From contig NZ_JABVWW010000005.1 in assembly GCF_013350005.1 (NCBI RefSeq), forward strand, positions 62,001 through 126,000: a stretch of 64,000 bases of DNA. Reading direction: 5' to 3'. The notes under the pieces were generated by a model, which was not told where the DNA came from, ran no database searches, and worked only from the letters and a program-made list of their open reading frames with translations. The first letter of the stretch is position 1. Each line of letters opens with the position of its first letter. Positions 56,819-64,000 of the stretch are shown in pieces. A program made the position numbers and the translations under genes. The stretch comes from Methylocystis silviterrae. GTDB lineage: Bacteria > Pseudomonadota > Alphaproteobacteria > Rhizobiales > Beijerinckiaceae.

Positions 56819-57294
56819 AATCAGATCCTCCACTTTCGAGGATATAATTCTTGACGGGCGCTAACGGTTCCCAATCAGCGAAGGAGCTGCCCGCGCCTTT
56901 TCGACGCGGTCGCTTGGGTTCAAAAGAACGCGGGCCCACCATGGGTGGCAGGACCGAAGGCTCGAGTCCGCCGCCCCATCTAGACAGCGGGCATCGGAGC
57001 GTTGCGCGCCGATAGCTCTAATCAGGGCGGCGGCGAGAAGGACGCAGGCCACGTTCCAATGGAATTGGATTATCTCAAGTTCACCGTGACGCGCTCTGCG
57101 TCTCTCCGGTTGCTTCAGCCACACGAAGCGATCGATGAGCCCGTCACTGCTGACGCGATCGAGTCCCAGGCTGTTGGCGCCCTCAAATTCTCGCTCGACG
57201 GCCCAGAGGCGAGGCGCCCACACACGCGTCACATTGAGGTCACGCCATCCCAGTCGCCGAATCTGCCCGCTGCCATTGAAAGCGCGCGTGCCGA
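56819..57294. other. Gap without a convincing gene
   Basis: About 475 bases between the NepR-like gene and the IS110 remnant. Open frames exist on both strands but none shows a domain, ribosome site or plausible start. Part may be further decayed transposase, since the frame PKGLLVKQPRLKEIG at the right end continues the IS110 piece. Confidence 0.5.
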
Positions 57295-57455
57295 TTTCCT
57301 TCAACCGGGGTTGTTTCACAAGCAGCCCTTTGGGGGGCGACAACGCCATGCTCGGCTAATTGACCGCGCAGCGCGTTGATCAGTTGCGCGCGCTGGCGCG
57401 CCAGAAGATCGCGGGCGCGAAGCAGCATGGCGCGCGCCTGCTGCGCAGCCCGACG
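57295..57455 (-). mobile_element. IS110-family transposase remnant
   Basis: On the minus strand, starting directly after the glycosyltransferase stop, the frame reads RRAAQQARAMLLRARDLLAR then QRAQLINALRGQLAEHGVVA. This is the central IS110/IS1111 transposase pattern (R-x-x-L-x-x-Q-R-x-x-L-I-N-A-L-R-G-x-L-A-E-x-G). After VVAP the similarity continues one frame away (PKGLLVKQPRLKEI), so there is a frameshift. The DEDD catalytic part and the ends are missing; the element is dead. Confidence 0.6.
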
Positions 57456-57457
57456 GC

Positions 57458-58687
57458 CTAGGAGCCGTGATGCCCTTTCTCAAGGGGCGCCAGTGCGTCG
57501 AGCAGATGACGATGACGACGCAGGAAAGCGGCCCCAATTCGACCTGCGGAATGCCACGAATAATGCTCCGGGCGCATCAAGGCGCGAAACCGCGCCTGCA
57601 ATTCGGCGTCGTCTGGATCTTCGACGAATTTTCCTTCGAGCCGATCCATCATTTCCACGCCAAGTTCGGCGATATCATGCGGCGTATTGTCAATATGCCG
57701 CAAGCCTTGTTCGGCGAACTCCGTGGTTAGGTAGTATTCGGACGAGATGTCCGCCAGCGCCTCGCCAAAAGACAAAGTGCGTCCGCTCGCGTCCTGAAGC
57801 AATTTGGGAATTGTTATATCGCCCGGAAAAAGTGAATAGGCCGCTCCAATCGGAGCCATATTGGCGAGCGCCGACCGCTTGCCAAAAATTCCCGAGATTA
57901 TGAAAACGCCAGAGGTATTGCCGAGCACAAAGCGGCATCGCGCGAGGAGAAAAATATCCATCCACGCGCTTTTCGCAGGCGAACGCGCATAGTCGACAAT
58001 CCCTGGGGCCGGCGCCAGCGGCTCCATCGTCGCGTCGCCGACCCTGATGCACCAGCCGCCGCGAGCGACGATTTCCCGCATGGCCTCTCTGTAACCGTCG
58101 ATCCGTGAATTTCGAAAACTATGCGCCCAGTCGTGGACGGGCTTGAAGCCGCCTTCACGCGAATGCACGCAGACGAACCAGGCCCCTTCCGGCATCCCCC
58201 AGGCCCGCAGCTGCTCCTCGCCCTTGGCGATTTCCGCTTCGGAAAGCTGTAAAAGCGGCGGCCGGTCACCCCAGAGCCGCTGAATTTCATGATTATGCGA
58301 CGCGCCCCCCTGCGCAATGGAATAGGCCGGAATAACATCGACGACCTCCGGAAACTGCAAGAATGGCCGCAGCAGGACATTCATCGCGCGTGAGCGCACG
58401 ACATGAATATAGCGCGTCCAATGCGCCAGAAGCGCCTCATTGGCGGGCGTACGACCGTCAACCAGGAGGATTGGTTTGACCTTTCGTCCCGAGAGTATTT
58501 GCCGCTTTAGATAAACGTCTAGATCCATCGCAAGCTGGCCGAAATCCTCGATCAGCCAGATATGCGTGTGCAGAAAGCGATACCCCAAGCGGCTGAGGAT
58601 TCGCGCCAAAAGGGCGTAAATTGGGTAAAAGAAAAGACCGTGACGCCCCAACATTTGTTCGGTGAGGCCTGTTCGATCGTCATTCAT
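57458..58687 (-). CDS. TIGR04372-type glycosyltransferase
   Basis: 409 residues. Seen: a family pattern rather than GT1/GT2 motifs: N-terminal FYPIYALLARILSRLGYRFL, WFVCVHSREGGFKPVHDWAH, then HSFRNSRIDGYREAMREIVA with GGWCIRVGDATMEPL, and NTSGVFIISGIFGKRSALAN. These fit the TIGR04372 'putative glycosyltransferase' family found in surface polysaccharide clusters. It is the last gene of the minus-strand sugar operon, 108 bases after the methyltransferase. An IS110 remnant abuts its stop. Acceptor and donor are unknown. Confidence 0.75.
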   Translation of the reverse strand: MNDDRTGLTEQMLGRHGLFFYPIYALLARILSRLGYRFLHTHIWLIEDFGQLAMDLDVYLKRQILSGRKVKPILLVDGRTPANEALLAHWTRYIHVVRSRAMNVLLRPFLQFPEVVDVIPAYSIAQGGASHNHEIQRLWGDRPPLLQLSEAEIAKGEEQLRAWGMPEGAWFVCVHSREGGFKPVHDWAHSFRNSRIDGYREAMREIVARGGWCIRVGDATMEPLAPAPGIVDYARSPAKSAWMDIFLLARCRFVLGNTSGVFIISGIFGKRSALANMAPIGAAYSLFPGDITIPKLLQDASGRTLSFGEALADISSEYYLTTEFAEQGLRHIDNTPHDIAELGVEMMDRLEGKFVEDPDDAELQARFRALMRPEHYSWHSAGRIGAAFLRRHRHLLDALAPLEKGHHGS

Positions 58688-58795
58688 TCCAATTGATCCC
58701 GTCCTTTAAGTTTGCGAGCGAATAACAGCGTTCGCTCCAATGAATTTAGGAGACCCTATCGCGCGAGCGACGAGCCGGGGCATCCGTCTCGGGCA

Positions 58796-59491
58796 CTAAC
58801 TCTTCGCCGCGATCGGCCCGGCGCATAATGCGATGTTGTAATGCGTCATCTTTGCGTAACCCGTATGAAGAACTTCGTCGTTCATGCCGAACATGAAGAC
58901 GTTTCGAAAGTGGCGAAGCATGGTGTCTTTCAGCTCAGCCTGGGTCTTGCAGTTCACATGACCCAAACGAGACATCCGCGACGCATAGGCCTGTGATTCG
59001 AGCGATGGCGCGCCGATGACGCAAACGCCGTCTTGCGTCAGTGACGCTACGATATTTGAAATAAAGCGGTGTTCGTTGGAGCGATCGATATGTTCAAGAA
59101 CATCGAGACTATATGCGCCCGAAAAACGGTCGGGAAAAGGGGTCGCAACCATGTCGTGGCGGTGAAACGAGATGGAGTAACGATCGCCGGCGACAGCTCG
59201 AGCGTCCTCTATAAACTCCGGGTCGAAATCAATGGCCGTCACTTTACTGACCGCCTGGGCCACTATCCTCGTTCCAAATCCGTCGCCGCAGCCGACCTCG
59301 AGAACATGGTCGGCGCCTTCGAGCATCTTCGCCACGAATTTGTAACGCGCCATCATGAAAGCGAGGCGCTTGGGATCGTCGAGATAGGCCCAACTCGTCA
59401 TCAGACCCATGCGCTGATGGCCGTGCTTGCGAATCTCGGCTACAAATTCCGCATATTGCTTTTCGCCTTCGCGCTCCACCTGGTCCCCCAT
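58796..59491 (-). CDS. Class I SAM-dependent methyltransferase
   Basis: 231 residues. Seen: SAM-binding motif I HVLEVGCGDGFGTRIVAQAV near residue 65, acidic TAIDFDPEFIEDA, DMVATPFPDRFSGAYSLDVLEHID and the C-terminal MTHYNIALCAG. The family is a generic Methyltransf_11/23 type. Its placement between the RmlD-like reductase (gap of four bases) and the glycosyltransferase suggests O-methylation of the sugar, or of a lipid-linked glycan, made by this operon. Confidence 0.82.
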   Translation of the reverse strand: MGDQVEREGEKQYAEFVAEIRKHGHQRMGLMTSWAYLDDPKRLAFMMARYKFVAKMLEGADHVLEVGCGDGFGTRIVAQAVSKVTAIDFDPEFIEDARAVAGDRYSISFHRHDMVATPFPDRFSGAYSLDVLEHIDRSNEHRFISNIVASLTQDGVCVIGAPSLESQAYASRMSRLGHVNCKTQAELKDTMLRHFRNVFMFGMNDEVLHTGYAKMTHYNIALCAGPIAAKS

Positions 59492-59495
59492 GATT

Positions 59496-60428
59496 CTACG
59501 TCGCCTGGGGTATGATCATATCACTCTGGGAACAAATATCGGTTCGCGCCCAATCGGCAAAGCCCAGCCCGACGTCGAGCTCCTCTAGGGCATCGCCGAT
59601 TCGAACGCCAATAGCGGTTTCAAGGTTACCCGGCGCCAGGGAGACCCGCAGCGGCCGCTCCTCGACAGGAATTCCCGCCATCGCGGCGCTGGCCGAGACC
59701 ACCAATCGCGCGTCCGCGCCAAGGCGGCAAGCAAGGTGGCGTCCTGCTTGCAGATAGCTGATTTCCTCAGAACCGCCCAGATGCCAGACGCCGCCCAGGC
59801 GCCGACAACCGATAAGTTCGACCCCTGCCACGACTTTCGCCATCGCGATTGGCGCCAAAAGCAGATCGTCGAAGGCCTCGATGGCTTCGCCCCGCGACAA
59901 TTCGCGACGCCATCGCAGGAATAAATCGAGATGCGGTCCAACGACTTTGCTCAGGCGGACGATCGCGACAGAATCGCCCAAGCGCGACAATGCCGATTCC
60001 GCCTCGGCCTTCAGCTTTCCGTAGACTGATCGAGGCGAGCGCGGCTCCTCGGGACCGACGCCGCTCTTGGTTCCGTCGAACACTTGGTTTGTCGAAAGAA
60101 AAACGACGAAAGCGCCGTTCTTCACCGCCCGCTCCGCAATAAGAACCTGCGCGTCGACGTTCACTTTTCGAGCGAGCTCCGGCTCCAGTCGACATTCCGC
60201 CAGTCGTGTCATCGACGCCGCAAGGATGACCACGTCGCGCGCCGAGAATGAAAGCTCGGGCAGATCGGCGCCGAGGTCGAGATAAAATTCGTTTTGTCGA
60301 TCGACCGGCTGACGCCTGGTCGACGCGATCGCTTCTATTCGTTGCGCGCTCAAGCTTTTCATCAAAGCGGAGCCGATGGCTCCGCTTCCCCCGATGACGC
60401 AATATCGCGGGCTGCTTCCGGCGTTCAT
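59496..60428 (-). CDS. RmlD-like sugar nucleotide reductase (extended SDR)
   Basis: 310 residues. Seen: Rossmann motif CVIGGSGAIGSALMKSLSAQ near residue 10, active-site Tyr-x3-Lys in RSVYGKLKAEAESAL, the Ser/Thr pair in FLSTNQVFDGT, and GGVWHLGGSEEISYLQAGRH. This is the dTDP-4-dehydrorhamnose reductase subgroup of the SDR superfamily, which reduces 4-keto sugars. It overlaps the C-methyltransferase stop by four bases, so a 4-keto sugar that has been C-methylated is a likely substrate. Confidence 0.78.
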   Translation of the reverse strand: MNAGSSPRYCVIGGSGAIGSALMKSLSAQRIEAIASTRRQPVDRQNEFYLDLGADLPELSFSARDVVILAASMTRLAECRLEPELARKVNVDAQVLIAERAVKNGAFVVFLSTNQVFDGTKSGVGPEEPRSPRSVYGKLKAEAESALSRLGDSVAIVRLSKVVGPHLDLFLRWRRELSRGEAIEAFDDLLLAPIAMAKVVAGVELIGCRRLGGVWHLGGSEEISYLQAGRHLACRLGADARLVVSASAAMAGIPVEERPLRVSLAPGNLETAIGVRIGDALEELDVGLGFADWARTDICSQSDMIIPQAT

Positions 60429-61588
60429 CTGACGATTTCCGCGGGAGCGTGGTAACGCACGCCCTGTCTCGCCAAGCGAGATTTTACTGCGGCGGCGACC
60501 TTCGGAATTAGCGGAACGAAGACATCGGAATTCTCGGCGACGTTGTCAGGAGCGATGACGGGCCTGCCCATGTGCTCTCGCCCGATGCGCCGAGGATCTT
60601 CGTCCACGAAAAAGTCGACCTCTTCATCGACCGCGCCTGCGAGCCACGTTCCGGAGATGGAGGTGCCAAAAATACCGAAATTCGCGCTCGAACGCGCAAG
60701 CTCTCGCGAGTTGCGCACTTGCGCGTTCAGCCAATCGACCTGAGCGCGGATTTCATCCATGCCCTTGTGAGGCGTCGCCGCGGGTCGGTCGCGGGATGCG
60801 ACGGCCTTACCGATCCAGCTCAATTCCTTGGGGAGCAAAGCGTCGTGGGCTGCGACAGTCTCGTAGCCCGCGCGTTCGCCCAGGCGGCGGAGCGACTCGA
60901 CAGTGAAGTGCGTGAGATGATCGACGATGACGAAATCGAATGGCGTGATTGCGCAATCCGGAACCTGCACGAAGACGCGTCCGTCGTCGCCGATGAGACG
61001 CCGCAGCTCGATCAATGTGTCGACCGGCGAGATGAGATGCTCGAGCGAGTGGATCAGGGTGACGAGGTCGAAGCGTGCGTCGATTGCGTCGAGATCGCAG
61101 GTATAGAGCTCGACGAAATTCGGCAGTTGCACAAGACGCTCGCGCGCGTCGTCGCGGATTTCGGCGCCGTAAAGGCGCCAGCGAGGATGGCGACCTGAAA
61201 AGGTCTTCAACGCCGAGCCGGTTCCGCATCCGAAATCGAGGACGCGCGCGTCCTCGCGAAGCGTGAGCGCGCCATCGAGATAGTCTATTATCAAGGCGGA
61301 GCGAGGTTGCGGCCCGGTCGATTGACCCGAAAAGATCGGTTGCTCGTCGCCCTGAGACTGGTGGTATAATTCGTAATTCCGGTAGATCTGCGCGATCTCC
61401 GCGCGCCAGGCGTCGTCCACGATTTTTTGAGCGGCGCCACACTCTTCGCAACACGCAAGCCTTCCGCCTGCTGGCCACGGTCGAGCGTCAGAGGTGACAC
61501 GCGGCAACTCGCGAAACGACACGAGTTCGCGCAATCTCTCCGATCCGCAAACCTGACAAGAATTGCCCGACGACAGCACTAAGGTCAT
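60425..61588 (-). CDS. Sugar C-methyltransferase (TylC3/NovU-like)
   Basis: 387 residues. Seen: N-terminal zinc domain with two Cys pairs (CQVCGSERL, CCEECGAAQK), central SAM domain VLDFGCGTGSALKTF near residue 116 and LVTLIHSLEHLISPVDTL, and a C-terminal Rossmann-like domain with FGIFGTSISGTWLAGAVDEE and GRPVIAPDNVAENSDVFVPL. This three-part plan is that of the NDP-4-keto-6-deoxy-sugar C-3/C-5 methyltransferases (TylC3, NovU, EvaC). It overlaps both neighbours by four bases. Confidence 0.78.
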   Translation of the reverse strand: MTLVLSSGNSCQVCGSERLRELVSFRELPRVTSDARPWPAGGRLACCEECGAAQKIVDDAWRAEIAQIYRNYELYHQSQGDEQPIFSGQSTGPQPRSALIIDYLDGALTLREDARVLDFGCGTGSALKTFSGRHPRWRLYGAEIRDDARERLVQLPNFVELYTCDLDAIDARFDLVTLIHSLEHLISPVDTLIELRRLIGDDGRVFVQVPDCAITPFDFVIVDHLTHFTVESLRRLGERAGYETVAAHDALLPKELSWIGKAVASRDRPAATPHKGMDEIRAQVDWLNAQVRNSRELARSSANFGIFGTSISGTWLAGAVDEEVDFFVDEDPRRIGREHMGRPVIAPDNVAENSDVFVPLIPKVAAAVKSRLARQGVRYHAPAEIVR

Positions 61589-62115
61589 CGAGGAAATTCC
61601 TGGAGCCGCCGCGCTTCTTCATTCAATTCCACGGAGCGCCGCGCGCGTTCATGGCTCGCGCGCGTCAGATGCATCCAGAGCGCAAATGCGTCGTATGGCG
61701 TCACGCGTTCCCTCGCAAGCAGATCGGGGCCCTCGAACGCGCGCATCGCGCGCCCCTCTCCGAGGACAAGCCTCTCCATCTGTGCGGCAGCGAGCGGCGT
61801 CTCGAAGAAATGGCGCTCGACGGGGCCGCCGCCCAATGCGGTAAAATCGAGCGTCATCGTCGAAAACCAGACCATGGTCGGGGCGTCGTATCCCAGTTCT
61901 TCCCGCAGTTCGCGCCGCAACGCCGCCTCGGGCCCTTCGCCGGGTTCGAGGCCGCCGCCGAAGAGGCCCCAATGGCCCGGAAAAAAAATGCCGGGCTTCT
62001 CATCCCTAAGCTGCATGAGATAACGACCGTCGTCTAGGACAAGCAGCGCAACCGCCGCATCGCCCGGCGTCAGCGGTCCTTCGTTGAGGAAATAGTCTGG
62101 GGCGCGGTCACTCAC
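61585..62115 (-). CDS. Nudix hydrolase
   Basis: 176 residues. Seen: the Nudix box GGGLEPGEGPEAALRRELRE followed by ELGYD (G-x5-E-x7-R-E-x-x-E-E/L-x-G pattern) in the middle third, and YLMQLRDEKPGIFFPGHWGLF before it. Nudix enzymes hydrolyse nucleoside diphosphate-X compounds; in sugar clusters they can act on GDP-sugars. Its start overlaps the transketolase gene by eight bases and its stop overlaps the C-methyltransferase by four. Substrate unknown. Confidence 0.85.
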   Translation of the reverse strand: MSDRAPDYFLNEGPLTPGDAAVALLVLDDGRYLMQLRDEKPGIFFPGHWGLFGGGLEPGEGPEAALRRELREELGYDAPTMVWFSTMTLDFTALGGGPVERHFFETPLAAAQMERLVLGEGRAMRAFEGPDLLARERVTPYDAFALWMHLTRASHERARRSVELNEEARRLQEFPR

Positions 62116-63028
62116 TGAGAATTCGCCGCGTCATATCCTCGATCGAAAGCCCGTGCGCGTCGAGGATGTCGTCATGGCTTCCGTAGCAGTGAATGAACTC
62201 ATCCTTAAGCGTGAATGAAAAGAGCCTTGTTCGCGCCCCGATATCGAAGGCGATTGCTTTGACTTGCATTGCAAGACCGCCGGTTGGCGCACATTCCTCG
62301 ATAACGACGACAGAGGAAAATCGCGTCAGCGCGTCGGCGACTCCGCTGACGTCGAGCGGCTTCAATGTGTGAACCGAATTGATCGCCACGCTGCGGCCGG
62401 CCGCCTCGAGCCGCTCGGCCACGGCCCACGCGCGTTTCATGATCGGACCGTAAGTAAGAATGCAAACGTCCGCGCCCGGACGAATTTGCCGCAGCTTGCC
62501 GAAGGTCCAGGGTTGTGGCGCGTTGCTGGTGAAGTCCGGCTCTCCTGCCTTGCCGAGGCGCAGATAGACCGGCCCATGCTCCTGCGTGGCGCACCAGCGC
62601 GTCGCCGCTTCGGTTTCGGCCGGGTCGCAAGGCGCGATAACTGTGAGGTTAGGAATCGCGCAGGCGATCGCTACGTCTTCTTGCGCGTGATGCGTCGCGC
62701 CGAGCGTCGAATAGGTGAGGCCGCCGCCGATGCCGACCACGGTGACGCATAGATTTTGGTAGCACAGATCGTCTCGCACCATTTCAAACGGGCGGTAGAG
62801 CGAGAAGGTCGCAATCGTGTAGGCGAAGGGCCGCAGACCACGCTGCGCCATTCCGGCGGTCATGCCGATCATGATCTGCTCGGCGACTCCGGTATTCACG
62901 AAGCGCTGCGGAAATTTCGTGCGAAACTTCTCGATGCTGCCGGCAGGAGAAATGTCCGCTACGACAAGGCACAGGCGCTCGTCCTCCCTGCCCAATTCAT
63001 AGAATGTATCCGCAAATCTATTCCTCAT
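62108..63028 (-). CDS. Transketolase, C-terminal subunit (Pyr/TkC domains)
   Basis: 306 residues. Seen: the PYR domain of ThDP enzymes: MRNRFADTFYELGREDERLC, VVADISPAGSIEKF, FVNTGVAEQIMIGMTAGMAQ (catalytic Glu in VAEQ) and ATFSLYRPFEMVRDDLCYQN, then the transketolase C-terminal domain with WTFGKLRQIRPGADVCILTY. Together with the preceding gene this makes one split transketolase. ATG at 63028 overlaps the upstream stop (ATGA). Split transketolases in glycan clusters extend or shorten sugar precursors or make branched sugars. Confidence 0.85.
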   Translation of the reverse strand: MRNRFADTFYELGREDERLCLVVADISPAGSIEKFRTKFPQRFVNTGVAEQIMIGMTAGMAQRGLRPFAYTIATFSLYRPFEMVRDDLCYQNLCVTVVGIGGGLTYSTLGATHHAQEDVAIACAIPNLTVIAPCDPAETEAATRWCATQEHGPVYLRLGKAGEPDFTSNAPQPWTFGKLRQIRPGADVCILTYGPIMKRAWAVAERLEAAGRSVAINSVHTLKPLDVSGVADALTRFSSVVVIEECAPTGGLAMQVKAIAFDIGARTRLFSFTLKDEFIHCYGSHDDILDAHGLSIEDMTRRILSE

Positions 63029-63891
63029 GGGGCGTTCTCGATTTCGTTCAACGCCTGCGCATATTCCTCCGAATTGGGCGAACGGTAATGCCAGATCGGA
63101 ACGCTCTCCATGAACGAAACGCCTTTGCCCTTCGTCGTGCGACAAACGATCAACCTCGGGCGAGGGGTTGCGTCATTCGAACAGTCGTTGTCGAGCGCCG
63201 CGAAAATCTCCGCGCTGTCATGTCCAGCTACTTCGGCCGTGCTAAATCCAAAAGCGCGCGCTTTGTCGAGTAGGGGGTAAAAGGCCTTGTGACCCTCGCT
63301 TATACGTTCGAGACCAGAAAAATCATTGTTGTCCATCAGCGCGACAAGATTGGAAAGACCGAGATTTGCGGCGGCCATCATCGCCTCCCAGGTCGAGCCC
63401 TCCTGAAATTCGCCATCCGATAGGACGCAATAGACCCGCGCGTCGCTCCCCTTCAGCTTCTCAGCGAACGCCTGTCCGACCGCGATTCCCAACCCATGTC
63501 CCAATGATCCGGTCGAAGCCGCAATCCCCGGCGTGCCGTAATCGGGATGCGCGCCGAGCCGCCCGCCGGGCTTGCAATAGGCGTCGAGGTCGGCGCGCGA
63601 CAATACGCCTTGCTCCTCGAGCACGACATATTGGATCATGCAGCCGTGACCTTTGGACATCAGAAAGATGTCGCAATACGCACCGTTCGCGTCCCGCCGC
63701 ATCGCGCCGTTATACAGCGCGTCGACGATCTCGACGCAGGAAAAAGCCGGCGCTACATGCAGCGCGGAAACTTGTCGCGAGATGTCCAGAATGCGCCGGC
63801 GGTAGCTGCGGCAGCGTTCCTTTGCCGCAGCGGCGTCGAAATTGTTGCGCCGTCGCTCGTCGCGCTGACATAGCATGAGTCCGTTGGTCAT
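63025..63891 (-). CDS. Transketolase, N-terminal subunit (ThDP-binding domain)
   Basis: 288 residues. Seen: the PP domain of transketolase: ILDISRQVSALHVAPAFSCV, FLMSKGHGCMIQYVVLEEQG, STGSLGHGLGIAVGQAF and the ThDP-Mg motif SDGEFQEGSTWEAMMAAANL with ALMDNNDFSG. This is the partner of the next gene. The first residue of the ThDP motif is Ser instead of the common Gly. Overlaps the C-terminal subunit gene by four bases. It is the first complete gene of the operon in this window. Confidence 0.87.
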   Translation of the reverse strand: MTNGLMLCQRDERRRNNFDAAAAKERCRSYRRRILDISRQVSALHVAPAFSCVEIVDALYNGAMRRDANGAYCDIFLMSKGHGCMIQYVVLEEQGVLSRADLDAYCKPGGRLGAHPDYGTPGIAASTGSLGHGLGIAVGQAFAEKLKGSDARVYCVLSDGEFQEGSTWEAMMAAANLGLSNLVALMDNNDFSGLERISEGHKAFYPLLDKARAFGFSTAEVAGHDSAEIFAALDNDCSNDATPRPRLIVCRTTKGKGVSFMESVPIWHYRSPNSEEYAQALNEIENAP

Positions 63892-63921
63892 TTCACATTC
63901 CGCCCAACTCGTTGCGGTCGA

Positions 63922-64000
63922 TCATGCCCGCAAAGTGTAATCGCGAGGCGCGCGTTTCAAAGCGGGAAGATTTGCACGCGCCCAGTCGACCATTTCCGAC
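63922..64000 (-). CDS. Partial CDS, C-terminus, probable NAD-dependent epimerase/dehydratase
   Basis: A frame enters from the right edge and stops at 63922-63924, 30 bases before the transketolase start. The 25 residues seen read SEMVDWARANLPALKRAPRD and YTLRA. The pattern of a C-terminal helix with W-x-x-x-N-L-P fits nucleotide-sugar epimerase/dehydratase tails, and the operon context supports it, but so short a piece cannot be assigned safely. Confidence 0.35.
   Translation of the reverse strand, partial: SEMVDWARANLPALKRAPRDYTLRA

Noticed and set aside
57002-57379. Plus-strand open frame of 125 codons
   Set aside because: Opposite to the IS110 remnant, no ribosome site and no domain.

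Overview
The window is a high-GC chromosomal segment from an alphaproteobacterium. Several genes point to the Hyphomicrobiales (Rhizobiales): a mitofilin gene beside hemY, a MucR/Ros regulator, a FYDLN-acid protein, a Suv3-like RNA helicase, an AcuI-type acrylyl-CoA reductase, a CtrA-like box and several palindromic repeat families typical of that order. A methylotroph or methanotroph relative (Methylocystis/Methylosinus-like) is my guess from the style of the repeats and proteins. No methane- or methanol-oxidation gene is present to prove it.

Layout. 0-9 kb: end of a Tim44-like gene, mltA, an Smr protein, convergent hemY and mitofilin, a CitE-like lyase, a beta-carbonic anhydrase preceded by a 10-unit 15-bp tandem repeat, a HAD hydrolase, a MaoC hydratase and ribF. 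9-18 kb: ileS carrying an in-frame palindromic insertion, a Wzx-like flippase, a rhomboid protease, etfBA and a 3-hydroxyacyl-CoA dehydrogenase. 18-23 kb: dps, then the ribosome/SRP cluster ffh-rpsP-rimM-trmD, interrupted by an oppositely oriented Cys-rich secreted protein gene. 23-31 kb: recQ, an MFS pump, acnA, and two paralogous small periplasmic Cys-rich proteins with strong terminators. 31-37 kb: a CzcB/CzcA/TolC-type heavy-metal efflux operon. 37-43 kb: rarA, a ParA-family ATPase with a CtrA-like box, a GreB-like factor, acuI, mucR and tRNA-Gly. 43-55 kb: the Suv3-like helicase, manC, trpF-trpB, cell-wall enzymes (YkuD transpeptidase, MepA), msrA and tRNA-Ser.

55.3-57.5 kb is gene-poor and decayed. 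It holds a frameshifted ORF, a small His/Gly-rich secreted protein, an orphan NepR-like gene with its own terminator, and an IS110-family transposase remnant. From 57.5 kb to the end is a tightly overlapping minus-strand operon for an unusual surface sugar: a split transketolase, a Nudix hydrolase, a C-methyltransferase of the TylC3 type, an RmlD-like reductase, a second methyltransferase and a TIGR04372-type glycosyltransferase.

The main features of interest are (i) palindromic repeats that have entered coding sequence in frame (ileS and a DUF1624 membrane protein) or supply start regions (trpF, the flippase gene); (ii) a set of secreted proteins sharing paired C-x3-C motifs; (iii) the branched-sugar operon; (iv) the pentapeptide-like repeat ahead of carbonic anhydrase; and (v) the orphan NepR-like gene. 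All functional calls rest on reading motifs by eye; no database search was run.
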